Shown: piece after piece, positions 1 to 5,429 of the stretch
Layout of the letters: each line of letters starts with the position of its first letter
How positions within the stretch are numbered: the first letter of the stretch is position 1
Assembly: GCA_037444855.1 (NCBI GenBank)
Contig: JBBILO010000027.1
Coordinates: 1-7,913, forward strand
DNA from: JBBILO01 sp037444855
GTDB taxonomy: Bacteria; Patescibacteriota; Microgenomatia; UBA1406; GWC2-37-13
DNA: 7,913 bases
Reading direction: 5' to 3'
Made by a program: the position numbers and the translations under genes
Notes under the pieces: model-generated
What the model was told of the DNA's origin: nothing
What the model saw: the letters and a program-made list of their open reading frames with translations, nothing else
The model's database searches: none

Positions 1-2
1 AT

Positions 3-572
3 GCAGTCTTGGATGTCGAGTATCAAAATTTTGCTCTCGAACATGCCAGTCTTTGGTCACCTATCGAAGGAATTGTTACCAGAATTGAAACGCCGATTGC
101 CGGGATCAACATTACACCAGCAAATGCCGAATTTGAAATTGTTAATCCAAAAACTATCTACTTTTCTGCCTCAGCCGACCAAACAGAGGTCGTTAAAATC
201 AAAGAAGAAATGAGGGGAAAAATCACCTTTGATGCTTATCCTGACGAACCAATTATCGGCGAAATTAAAACTATTGGTTTTACTCCAAAAACCGATGAAA
301 CCGGGACAGTTTATGAAATTAAGGTTATTTTTAAAACTGATAAAAACCTTAAATTGGGAATGACTGGTGATATCTCATTTGTTGTTAATGAAAAGAAAAA
401 TGTCATTGCTCTTCCTCAGACATTAATTAAAAAAGACAAAACTGGCTCATATGTCTATATTAAAGAAAATAATCGAAAAATAAAAAAATACATTATTCCG
501 GGTGAAGACATCGATGGGGAAATAATCATTAAAGATGGATTGAAACCAGGGGATATTTTGGTTAATGAATAA
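3..572 (+). CDS. HlyD/MacA/YknX-type periplasmic adaptor subunit, 5' truncated by window edge
   Basis: The frame is open from the window edge, so this is the last 189 residues of a longer protein; the TTG at 9 is unlikely to be the true start. Such adaptors (membrane fusion proteins) link an inner-membrane ABC permease to the outside and stimulate its ATPase. Visible order: the end of the lipoyl-like half-motif (about residues 17-40, with SPIEGIV and a later ITPA), a beta-barrel domain (about 42-130, with KLGMTGDISF near its end) and a C-terminal membrane-proximal domain (about 135-189: ALPQTLI, then DGLKPGDILV, a typical adaptor ending). The next genes encode the matching ATPase and permease, as in macA-macB or yknX-yknY-yknZ. 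Those systems would be the nearest models; in a cell without an outer membrane the YknX comparison fits better. The family call is firm, the transported substrate unknown. Confidence 0.85.
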   Translation, partial: AVLDVEYQNFALEHASLWSPIEGIVTRIETPIAGINITPANAEFEIVNPKTIYFSASADQTEVVKIKEEMRGKITFDAYPDEPIIGEIKTIGFTPKTDETGTVYEIKVIFKTDKNLKLGMTGDISFVVNEKKNVIALPQTLIKKDKTGSYVYIKENNRKIKKYIIPGEDIDGEIIIKDGLKPGDILVNE

Positions 573-601
573 ATAAAAATGAATAATGAAAAAAGACAAT
601 A

Positions 602-666
602 GAAATACATTTGAAATACAGTTGAAATACAGTTGAAAGACGATACAAATACATTGAAAAGACTAT
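602..666. repeat. 11-bp degenerate tandem repeat between adaptor and ATPase genes
   Basis: Six consecutive units begin at 602, 613, 624, 635, 646 and 656. The best units read GAAATACAGTT (613-623 and 624-634 are identical); 602-612 ends in ATTT, and the last three are diverged (GAAAGACGATA, CAAATACATT, GAAAAGACTAT). The period of 11, 11, 11, 11 and 10 bp places an A-run on the same DNA face each helical turn and repeats a TTGAAA hexamer at 611, 622 and 633. The tract ends directly at the ATPase start codon. Function is unknown; it may bend DNA or simply be slippage-derived. Confidence 0.8.
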
Positions 667-667
667 T

Positions 668-1351
668 ATGAATAATTTGATTACCCTTAAAAATGTCTGG
701 AAAACTTACTGCATTGATAATGAGATTGAATTTCATGCCTTAAAAAATATCAATCTTGAGATAAAAGAAAAAGAGTTTATTTCAATAATCGGTCCCTCAG
801 GCTCTGGAAAATCAACTCTGATGCACCTCATTGGCCTTTTAGATCGACCATCAAAAGGAAAGATTGATATTAAAAATCAAGAAGTTTCTCAATTAAAAGA
901 TGATCAAATTTCTCTTCTAAGAAATCGGTTCGTTGGTTTTGTTTTTCAGCAGTTTAATCTAATAAATAAATTAACTGTTTTAGAAAATATTCTTTTACCA
1001 ACCATTTATTCAAGAGAAAAATTATCTTTTGACCCGAAAGAAAGAGCGCAAATGTTAATAAAAAAATTTAATATCGAAGGAAAAGAAAACTCATATTCCA
1101 ATAAACTTTCTGGCGGACAGCAACAACGAGTGGCCATTGCCCGGGCTCTAATTATGGATCCTGATCTAATTTTAGCTGATGAACCAACTGGTAATCTAGA
1201 CACAAAAAACGGTCAAATCATCCTTGATCTTTTAGAAAAATTAAATAAAGAGGAGGATAAAACCGTAATCATTGTTACCCATGATCCAGAGATTGCTAAA
1301 AGGGCAAACCGAATTATTAAAATTAAAGATGGACAGATTATTTCTGAATAA
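668..1351 (+). CDS. ABC transporter ATP-binding protein, MacB/LolD/YknY type
   Basis: A complete 227-residue nucleotide-binding subunit that hydrolyses ATP at the cytoplasmic face to drive the FtsX-type permease encoded next. All core motifs are present: Walker A GPSGSGKST at 42-50, Q-loop FQQFNL near 93-98, ABC signature LSGGQQQ at 147-153, Walker B LILADE at 167-172 followed by the D-loop (PTGNLD), and the switch histidine in VTHD at 205. The doubled Q after the Q-loop phenylalanine, GLLDRPSKG after Walker A and DEPTGNLD are typical of the MacB/LolD/FtsE-like group. Length is normal for a stand-alone domain. The ATG at 668 gives a standard N-terminus (LITLKNVWKTY); no clear ribosome-binding site precedes it. 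It sits 95 bp after the adaptor and 164 bp before the permease, so one transport system is likely. Substrate cannot be read from the sequence. Confidence 0.95.
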   Translation: MNNLITLKNVWKTYCIDNEIEFHALKNINLEIKEKEFISIIGPSGSGKSTLMHLIGLLDRPSKGKIDIKNQEVSQLKDDQISLLRNRFVGFVFQQFNLINKLTVLENILLPTIYSREKLSFDPKERAQMLIKKFNIEGKENSYSNKLSGGQQQRVAIARALIMDPDLILADEPTGNLDTKNGQIILDLLEKLNKEEDKTVIIVTHDPEIAKRANRIIKIKDGQIISE

Positions 1352-1364
1352 AATAATTGTTGTC

Positions 1365-1391
1365 ATTCCCAATTTAATCGGGAACCTTTTT
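1365..1391 (+). repeat. Small hairpin element, ATTCCC-N9-GGGAA, followed by a short T-run
   Basis: TTCCC (1366-1370) pairs with GGGAA (1380-1384) around a 9-nt AT-rich loop and is followed by CCTTTTTCT. The 5-bp stem is weak for an intrinsic terminator and would lie inside the transporter operon. The form (GTCATTCCC...GGGAA) recalls small dispersed palindromes such as neisserial dRS3 in layout; that likeness is from memory and may be coincidence. Confidence 0.4.
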
Positions 1392-1467
1392 CTCTTAATA
1401 TTGGATTTTAATTAAGATTTCCATAATTATGAGAGTTTACCGCTTACGTGGCAATAACATTAAAAAA

Positions 1468-1496
1468 TTGAAATAAAAAATAAAAACAGATATTAA
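1468..1496 (+). promoter_or_regulatory. Possible promoter for the permease gene
   Basis: TTGAAA (1468-1473) and TATTAA (1491-1496) are separated by 17 bp, 20 nt before the permease ATG. The match to sigma-70-type consensus is partial and the region is very AT-rich, so chance is a real alternative. If real, the permease could be made separately from the ATPase, which would suit the 164-bp gap between them. Confidence 0.25.
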
Positions 1497-1515
1497 AATT
1501 TAATGCGATGATATT

Positions 1516-2721
1516 ATGATGAATTATTTTCTTTTTATTATTAAATCATCTTTTAATGATCTTTTGAAAAATAAAGTGAGATCGTTTCTAACGACTTTAG
1601 GGATTGTCATCGGTGTGACTGCAGTTGTTCTTCTTTTAGCTTTCGGGTTAGGATTAAAAAATTATATTGCTGATCAATTTAATAATTTGGGGAAAAATTT
1701 AGTTTTTGTTTTACCTGGTCAAGTATTTAATCGCTCTGGAGGCTTCTCGGGACTTCGTTCATCCATGAGTTTTGATGAAAGGGATTATCAAAATCTTAAA
1801 AGGACAAAGCATCAAGTTGCTGTCGTCCCCATCTTTCAAAAATCTGGTTTATTTCAAGCCGAAGGAAAAACAGAACAAGGTTCTCTTTATGGCACAAGCG
1901 CTGAGATTTTTTTAGTTCGTAATCTAAACCCTCAATATGGTGAAACTTTTGAAGAAAAAGATTTAATAAAAAAAGCCAAAGTTGCTGTTTTAGGACCGGA
2001 AATTGCCAGAAAGCTTTACGGAAGCGAAGAAGACGCTCTTGGAAAAAAAATAAAAATTGAAGAACAAACATTTAGAGTGATTGGTGTTTTGGAAACAAAA
2101 GGTGGTGGAGGGTTGGGAGGACCTAATCTTGATACTTTTGTTTATGTTCCTTACCGGACATTATTCGGTATCACGGGAAAGAAAGATTTTAACACCTTTT
2201 TATTGAAGGCTACATCAGAGGATGAAATTCCACTTTTGAAAAAAGAAATTGAAGAGATTATGCTCAAAAGATATAAAGAAGATGATTTTTCTATCGCTGA
2301 CGCTAAAGAGATATTGTCCACAATCCAATCAATTTTTTCCATTTTGAATATGGTTTTAGTCGGAATTGGAGCTATCAGTTTGATTGTTGGCGGTATTGGC
2401 ATTATGAACATTATGTATGTTTCGGTAACCGAGCGAACAAGAGAGATTGGGATAAGACGGGCGATTGGCGCTTTAGAAAAAGATATTCTATATCAGTTTT
2501 TAGCCGAATCGGTCATCCTTTCTTTAATGGGCGGATTAATTGGGTTAGCAATTTCTCATGTAGTCGTTTTATTGGTTAGAAAATTCTTCCCAGCGGAAAT
2601 TAATTTTTTGTCAATGTTCTTAGCGGTTTTTGTTTCATCAGCAATTGGGATATTTTTCGGAGTTTTCCCGGCGAGAAAAGCGGCTAAACTTTCACCGATT
2701 GAAGCGATAAGATATGAGTAA
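1516..2721 (+). CDS. MacB/FtsX-type ABC transporter permease
   Basis: A complete 401-residue integral membrane subunit. Topology fits the four-helix type VII ABC fold: helix 1 at about 24-46, a large extracytoplasmic MacB-type core domain at about 50-270 (GKNLVFVLPG at 59-68 is a typical early motif), then helices at about 275-300, 327-354 and 364-385. The conserved FtsX block is clear: IMNIMYVSVTERTREIGIRRAIGA (split here as IMNIMYVSV and TERTREIGIRRAIGA), then PARKAAKLSPIEAIRYE at the C-terminus. Unlike E. coli MacB, no ATPase domain is fused; it is encoded separately just upstream, as in YknYZ. A glycine-rich stretch (KGGGGLGGP, 195-203) lies in the extracytoplasmic domain. Two ATGs are adjacent (1516, 1519); neither has a Shine-Dalgarno sequence. 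Such complexes export peptides, toxins or lipoproteins, or act in envelope stress; the role here is not determined. Confidence 0.93.
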   Translation: MMNYFLFIIKSSFNDLLKNKVRSFLTTLGIVIGVTAVVLLLAFGLGLKNYIADQFNNLGKNLVFVLPGQVFNRSGGFSGLRSSMSFDERDYQNLKRTKHQVAVVPIFQKSGLFQAEGKTEQGSLYGTSAEIFLVRNLNPQYGETFEEKDLIKKAKVAVLGPEIARKLYGSEEDALGKKIKIEEQTFRVIGVLETKGGGGLGGPNLDTFVYVPYRTLFGITGKKDFNTFLLKATSEDEIPLLKKEIEEIMLKRYKEDDFSIADAKEILSTIQSIFSILNMVLVGIGAISLIVGGIGIMNIMYVSVTERTREIGIRRAIGALEKDILYQFLAESVILSLMGGLIGLAISHVVVLLVRKFFPAEINFLSMFLAVFVSSAIGIFFGVFPARKAAKLSPIEAIRYE

Positions 2722-2905
2722 CAAGGACAAAATCACAAATTCCAAACAAAACATTTATCTCCAATAAACTATTTTAATCAATATTTTGATAATTAATAAA
2801 AATAATTCTAAATTTTAAATTATCAATTTTAAATAATTTTTAATTTTTAATTGCAAATCTACATTTTGATTTTTGAACTTTAAATTTAGTACTATGTTTA
2901 ATTTT
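2722..2905. other. AT-rich intergenic region with short-period AATTTTAA-like repeats
   Basis: This gap holds no reading frame that looks coding. From about 2800 to 2855 blocks of AATTTTAA, ATTTTTAA and TTTTTAATT recur roughly every 10-14 bp, followed by TTTTGATTTTTGAAC. A small ATCAA-TATT-TTGAT hairpin lies at 2777-2790 but is too short to call a terminator. The tract is similar in style, though not in unit, to the other intergenic repeats of the window. Confidence 0.5.
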
Positions 2906-2906
2906 A

Positions 2907-2915
2907 TGCTATACT
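2907..2915 (+). promoter_or_regulatory. Extended -10 promoter of the YqaA-type gene
   Basis: TGCTATACT provides an extended -10 (TG, one base, TATACT at 2910-2915). No good -35 lies at the usual distance, which extended -10 promoters tolerate. Transcription would start near 2922, giving a leader of about 20 nt before the ATG at 2941. Confidence 0.5.
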
Positions 2916-2940
2916 TTAATTTTATTAATGGCTTTTGACT

Positions 2941-3516
2941 ATGAATCTAGGAGAATTTATTAACTCAGTTACAAATTCTCAATTAGCTCCAGTTTTTCTC
3001 TTCATTATTGCCTTTACTGAATCATCATTTTTTCCCATACCTCCAGATACAATTCAAATACCACTATCGCTAGTTAACCCAAAATTATCATTCATTTATG
3101 CTACAATCTCCACAGTCTCTTCGGTGTTGGGTGGAGTATTTGGTTATTTTGTTGGCAACAAGGGAGGCAAACCAATCGTTAATCGAATTATCCCCGATGA
3201 AAAACTCTACAAGGTAAAACTTTTGTACCAAAAATATGATGTCTGGGCGATATTTATCGCTGGCTTTTCACCAATTCCTTATAAAATCTTTACGCTTTCC
3301 GCCGGTCTTTTTGATTTGAATTTCAAGCGATTTGTCATTGCCTCTTTTATTGGTCGGGGAAGTCGTTTTTTCCTTGTAGCGACATTAATTTTTATCTTTG
3401 GTGATGCGATCAAAAATTTCCTTGACAAATATCTTGAGCTAGCAATAATTGGATTCACCATCCTTCTCATAGTCGGCTTCTTTGCTATTAATAAATTCCT
3501 TCAAAAAAAGGCTTAA
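2941..3516 (+). CDS. YqaA/DedA-family (VTT domain) membrane protein
   Basis: A 191-residue inner-membrane protein. It has the hallmark ESSFFPIPPD (27-36) with the acidic and proline residues of a re-entrant loop, a second GFSPIPYK motif (108-115) and a GRGSRFF segment (138-144). Hydrophobic segments lie at about 15-33, 50-72, 100-122, 140-155 and 166-186. DedA-superfamily proteins are linked to lipid-carrier or phospholipid translocation and membrane homeostasis; the short YqaA branch itself is poorly characterised. I chose the ATG at 2941 over the in-frame TTG at 2935, since it follows the promoter and gives a clean N-terminus; no Shine-Dalgarno is seen. It is probably a single-gene transcript, facing the next gene tail to tail. 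The last codons run into an 11-bp repeat. Confidence 0.88.
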   Translation: MNLGEFINSVTNSQLAPVFLFIIAFTESSFFPIPPDTIQIPLSLVNPKLSFIYATISTVSSVLGGVFGYFVGNKGGKPIVNRIIPDEKLYKVKLLYQKYDVWAIFIAGFSPIPYKIFTLSAGLFDLNFKRFVIASFIGRGSRFFLVATLIFIFGDAIKNFLDKYLELAIIGFTILLIVGFFAINKFLQKKA

Positions 3517-3541
3517 AAAAGGCATAAAAGAGTGAAAAGTT
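3504..3541. repeat. 11-bp repeat spanning the YqaA stop codon
   Basis: AAAAAAGGCTT (3504-3514) and AAAAAAGGCAT (3515-3525) differ at one base and are followed by weaker units (AAAAGAGTG, AAAAGTTTT). The first units encode the C-terminal QKKA and the stop codon, so the tract crosses the gene boundary. Confidence 0.5.
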
Positions 3542-3604
3542 TTACAAATATAAAAGCGCGAAGAATGTGAATGAGTCAAGATCTAAATTGCTTAAAGTTA
3601 CGAA

Positions 3605-3623
3605 GGAACCCCGCTAGGGTTCC
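3605..3623. repeat. Palindromic hairpin GGAACCC-N5-GGGTTCC between convergent genes
   Basis: A perfect 7-bp stem (3605-3611 with 3617-3623) closes a CGCTA loop. It lies between the ends of two convergent genes, where a shared terminator would be expected, but no T-run follows on either strand. The core resembles a palindrome inside the glycosyltransferase gene (4828-4853), so a dispersed repeat is an equal or better explanation. Confidence 0.55.
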
Positions 3624-3630
3624 ACGATAC

Positions 3631-3690
3631 AAATTCCAAGTTCTACATCCAAAAGTGACTCTGTTTAAGTTCTACGTCCCATTATCGTCC
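3631..3690. repeat. Degenerate AAGTTCTACRTCC repeats
   Basis: AAGTTCTACATCC (3638-3650) and AAGTTCTACGTCC (3667-3679) match at 12 of 13 bases, with partial copies ATTCCAAG (3633-3640) and CGTCCAAG (3687-3694). The tract reaches into the 3' end of the minus-strand gene. The same TTC-TAC/TTC-CAC vocabulary recurs before the glycosyltransferase. Confidence 0.6.
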
Positions 3691-4230
3691 AAGTCTCTGT
3701 CTCATCTGATCTTGCATCTGTTGTAAATCAAAGAAACTCACATCCGCCGGTGGAGTAAAAATCGAATCATCAACTACCGTTGGTTCACAGTTATATTGAT
3801 ATTTTAGAAATTCATTTGAACCAAAAACGTTCGTATTGTTATTCACCTCCTCACCCGATTGCTCAAAATAATTTTTATCGAAACAGGTCTTTGTTCCTTT
3901 TTTCTCTTCACTCCAAATCCAAGTGCAATTATCGACAACAAGCATACTTCCTTTTTTACCATCATTGACAACGTCCATATAGGCTCTTCCACTCTTAGCA
4001 TAAATTGTTCCTTCTGATCTATCAGTTTTGTAATAACACTTAAAAGGAGTTGATTTTTTTATTACATCCATTAGTGAACCAGTAAAGCCTGTTTCTTTTT
4101 TCTCTTGTTGTCTTTCTTGTTGTTGTTGTCTAACTCCTTGTGGTGAAATCGTCCCTTTTCTTGCTTGAGTCAAATAAAACACTCCGCCAGCAACTAATAC
4201 AACAGCAATAATTGGAAAAAATTTTTTCAT
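3682..4230 (-). CDS. Membrane-anchored or secreted small protein with four cysteines, function unknown
   Basis: A 182-residue protein. An MKKFF start followed by a hydrophobic run (about 4-20) indicates a signal peptide or N-terminal anchor; no lipobox cysteine is present. A charged, glutamine-rich linker (about 30-47, VRQQQQERQQEKK) leads to a soluble domain (about 48-165) with four cysteines at 65, 102, 116 and 148, suitable for two extracytoplasmic disulfides. Features such as FTGSLMDVI, an early FKC, EGTIYAKSGRAYMDV, a DNCTWIW strand and an ending like FTPPADVSFFDL recall small LolA-like or DUF4412-like beta-rich extracytoplasmic proteins common in Patescibacteria. That resemblance is from memory and I do not assign the family. 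The ATG at 4230 gives the signal peptide directly; no Shine-Dalgarno precedes it. Expressed alone, convergent with the YqaA gene. Confidence 0.8.
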   Translation of the reverse strand: MKKFFPIIAVVLVAGGVFYLTQARKGTISPQGVRQQQQERQQEKKETGFTGSLMDVIKKSTPFKCYYKTDRSEGTIYAKSGRAYMDVVNDGKKGSMLVVDNCTWIWSEEKKGTKTCFDKNYFEQSGEEVNNNTNVFGSNEFLKYQYNCEPTVVDDSIFTPPADVSFFDLQQMQDQMRQRLGR

Positions 4231-4455
4231 AAATAATAAATAACTAATAAGTTTTTTGCAAAATTAACAGTATCATTTAAATCAAAAAAAATCAAGAACA
4301 ATTTTTAGGCAATATTTTAATCATTAATGAAGAGACTAAGAAAGCGTCATTTGAAGCCCAAATAAAGTTAGAATCGAAATGGTATTCTTAATTTGTTAAT
4401 TTTTATTGATAAATATTATCTCATTGATTATTGAATGAAAATTAATTATTAATTA
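4231..4455. other. Divergent intergenic region with a possible gene remnant
   Basis: This gap separates the minus-strand secreted-protein gene from the + strand operon and should hold the promoters of both; on the minus strand a weak -10 (GATACT, complement of 4269-4274) is the only candidate seen. A start-less open stretch on the + strand (4281-4391) reads LGNILIINEETKKASFEAQ and onward to a TAA, in style like a protein C-terminus. It may be decayed coding DNA or chance. Confidence 0.3.
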
Positions 4456-4515
4456 TTCCACGTTCTATGTTCCACAATCCACTTTAAAGTTTTAGACGTC
4501 TCATGTTTAATGTTC
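4456..4515. repeat. Degenerate GTTCTAT/GTTCCAC repeats before the glycosyltransferase
   Basis: Units of about 6-7 bp (TTCCAC, GTTCTAT, GTTCCAC, AATCCAC, then weaker GTCTCAT, GTTTAAT, GTTCTAT) follow each other up to the promoter. The wording matches the AAGTTCTAC repeats at 3631-3690, which hints at a common source. Confidence 0.5.
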
Positions 4516-4532
4516 TATAATTATGCTATTAT
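4516..4532 (+). promoter_or_regulatory. Promoter -10 region of the glycosyltransferase operon
   Basis: A consensus TATAAT (4516-4521) lies 10 nt before the ATG at 4531; a second candidate, TGCTATTAT (4525-4532 region), overlaps the start. No clear -35 is visible. With TATAAT as -10, transcription would begin within a few bases of the ATG, so the mRNA would be leaderless or nearly so. Confidence 0.45.
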
Positions 4533-5424
4533 GTTGATCTCAATCATCATTCCTACTTTATCCAACACCACAGGATTAAAAAAACTTCTTTTATATCTCG
4601 ATCGTTTTCCGTATCAAATCATCGTTGTCGATAACCAACCAACTGATGAAAAAAAACAACTAATTAGAAATTTAAAAAACAAAAATCTTATTTATCTTCC
4701 TCAACCAAAAAATAAAGGTTTTGCCAAAGCGGTTAATTTAGGATTGCAACAGGCGATCGGGGAGTGGCTTTTGATTCTAAATGATGATATTAATTTTGAA
4801 ATTAAAAATTTAAAATTTAAAATTCAAAATCCCCAAGGGACCCCTTCGGGATTAAAAATTAAAAACTTTACTAATCCTTTTTTAGAACTAATCAATTTTG
4901 CCAAGAAAAATAATCTCGTCGCTGTTTCACCGATTCTTATTAATCCCGATTGCCAAATAGAAAACCTTGGCTATCAAGTTTTTCCATATGGTAAAGTAAA
5001 ATTAATTAATGATTTTAAAGTTTTGGCCTTAGAATTTAAAAATTCGAATTTGTTTAGAATTTCGGATTTAGAGTTTAGGATTTCATCTCTTGACGGTCTC
5101 ACCGCTGCCTGTTTACTAATCAAAAAGTCTGTTTTTGATAAGGTCGGTCGTTTTGATGAACGATTTTTTGCCTATCTTGAAGATGTTGATTTATTTTTAA
5201 CTCTTAAAGAAAAAGGCTATCGTTTTTTTATTCATCCTCAAATAGCAGTCATTCATCAACAGATGACTACCGGTAAAAATTTAGGTTGGTTTAAAAACTG
5301 GCTTGATTTTAAAAACTGGATTTTGCTAATTATAAAACATCCAAAAAAATTCCGATTTGATTATCGTCTTTTTATTGAGAGATTAAGGAATTTTTATGGT
5401 ATAATAAAATATTTAATTAAATAA
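4531..5424 (+). CDS. GT2-family glycosyltransferase with two repeat-derived insertions
   Basis: A cytoplasmic GT-A fold enzyme that transfers a sugar from a nucleotide donor, probably to a surface glycan or lipid-linked acceptor (rhamnosyltransferase-like group). Residues from the ATG at 4531 (297 aa): ISIIIPT near the start, VVDN (32-35), NKGFAKAVNLGL (61-72), the metal-binding LNDD (83-86), VSPILINPDCQIENLGY (132-148), GLTAACLLIKKSVFDKVG (189-206) and ERFFAYLEDVDL with the ED-D acidic motif (217-220). An in-frame ATG at 4510 would add seven residues, but it overlaps the -10 element, so 4531 is preferred. Two stretches, about 90-112 and 165-187, interrupt the usual spacing and are encoded by low-complexity repeat DNA. 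First gene of a three-gene operon. Donor and acceptor unknown. Confidence 0.9.
   Translation: MLISIIIPTLSNTTGLKKLLLYLDRFPYQIIVVDNQPTDEKKQLIRNLKNKNLIYLPQPKNKGFAKAVNLGLQQAIGEWLLILNDDINFEIKNLKFKIQNPQGTPSGLKIKNFTNPFLELINFAKKNNLVAVSPILINPDCQIENLGYQVFPYGKVKLINDFKVLALEFKNSNLFRISDLEFRISSLDGLTAACLLIKKSVFDKVGRFDERFFAYLEDVDLFLTLKEKGYRFFIHPQIAVIHQQMTTGKNLGWFKNWLDFKNWILLIIKHPKKFRFDYRLFIERLRNFYGIIKYLIK
4798..4866 (+). repeat. In-frame repeat tract 1 inside the glycosyltransferase, with 26-nt hairpin
   Basis: AAATTTAAAATTTAAAATTC-like DNA (4798-4827) is followed by an imperfect palindrome at 4828-4853: AATCCC pairs with GGGATT, one C/C mismatch, then AAGG pairs with CCTT around GACC. More TAAAAATTAAAAAC follows. 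The tract encodes IKNLKFKIQ, NPQGTPSG and LKIKN, right after the metal-binding motif, where related enzymes normally continue straight into the next helix. Confidence 0.6.
5023..5091 (+). repeat. In-frame repeat tract 2 inside the glycosyltransferase
   Basis: Units TAGAATTT (5030, 5055), TAGAGTTT (5069) and TAGGATTT (5076) alternate with a 12-bp perfect palindrome AAATTCGAATTT (5040-5051). The tract encodes LALEFKNSN, LFRISDLEF and RISS between the conserved LINDF and GLTAACL regions. Its style matches intergenic tracts of the window rather than the flanking coding sequence. Confidence 0.6.
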
Positions 5425-5429
5425 AAAAT

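Noticed and set aside
9..11. TTG as the true start of the adaptor gene
   Set aside because: The frame is open upstream to the window edge, and the visible part lacks the N-terminal membrane anchor and first half of the adaptor, so the gene begins before the window.
579..602. Tiny reading frame MNNEKRQ after the adaptor gene
   Set aside because: Seven codons, no ribosome-binding site and no sign of a leader-peptide attenuator such as repeated regulatory codons or a following terminator.
602..666. CRISPR array
   Set aside because: Units are only 11 bp and directly adjacent, without spacers.
2777..2790. Terminator after the permease gene (ATCAA-TATT-TTGAT)
   Set aside because: Five AT-rich base pairs without a T-run are not enough.
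3605..3623. Bidirectional intrinsic terminator between convergent genes
   Set aside because: The stem is good, but neither strand has a T-run after it; recorded as a palindromic repeat with terminator only as an alternative.
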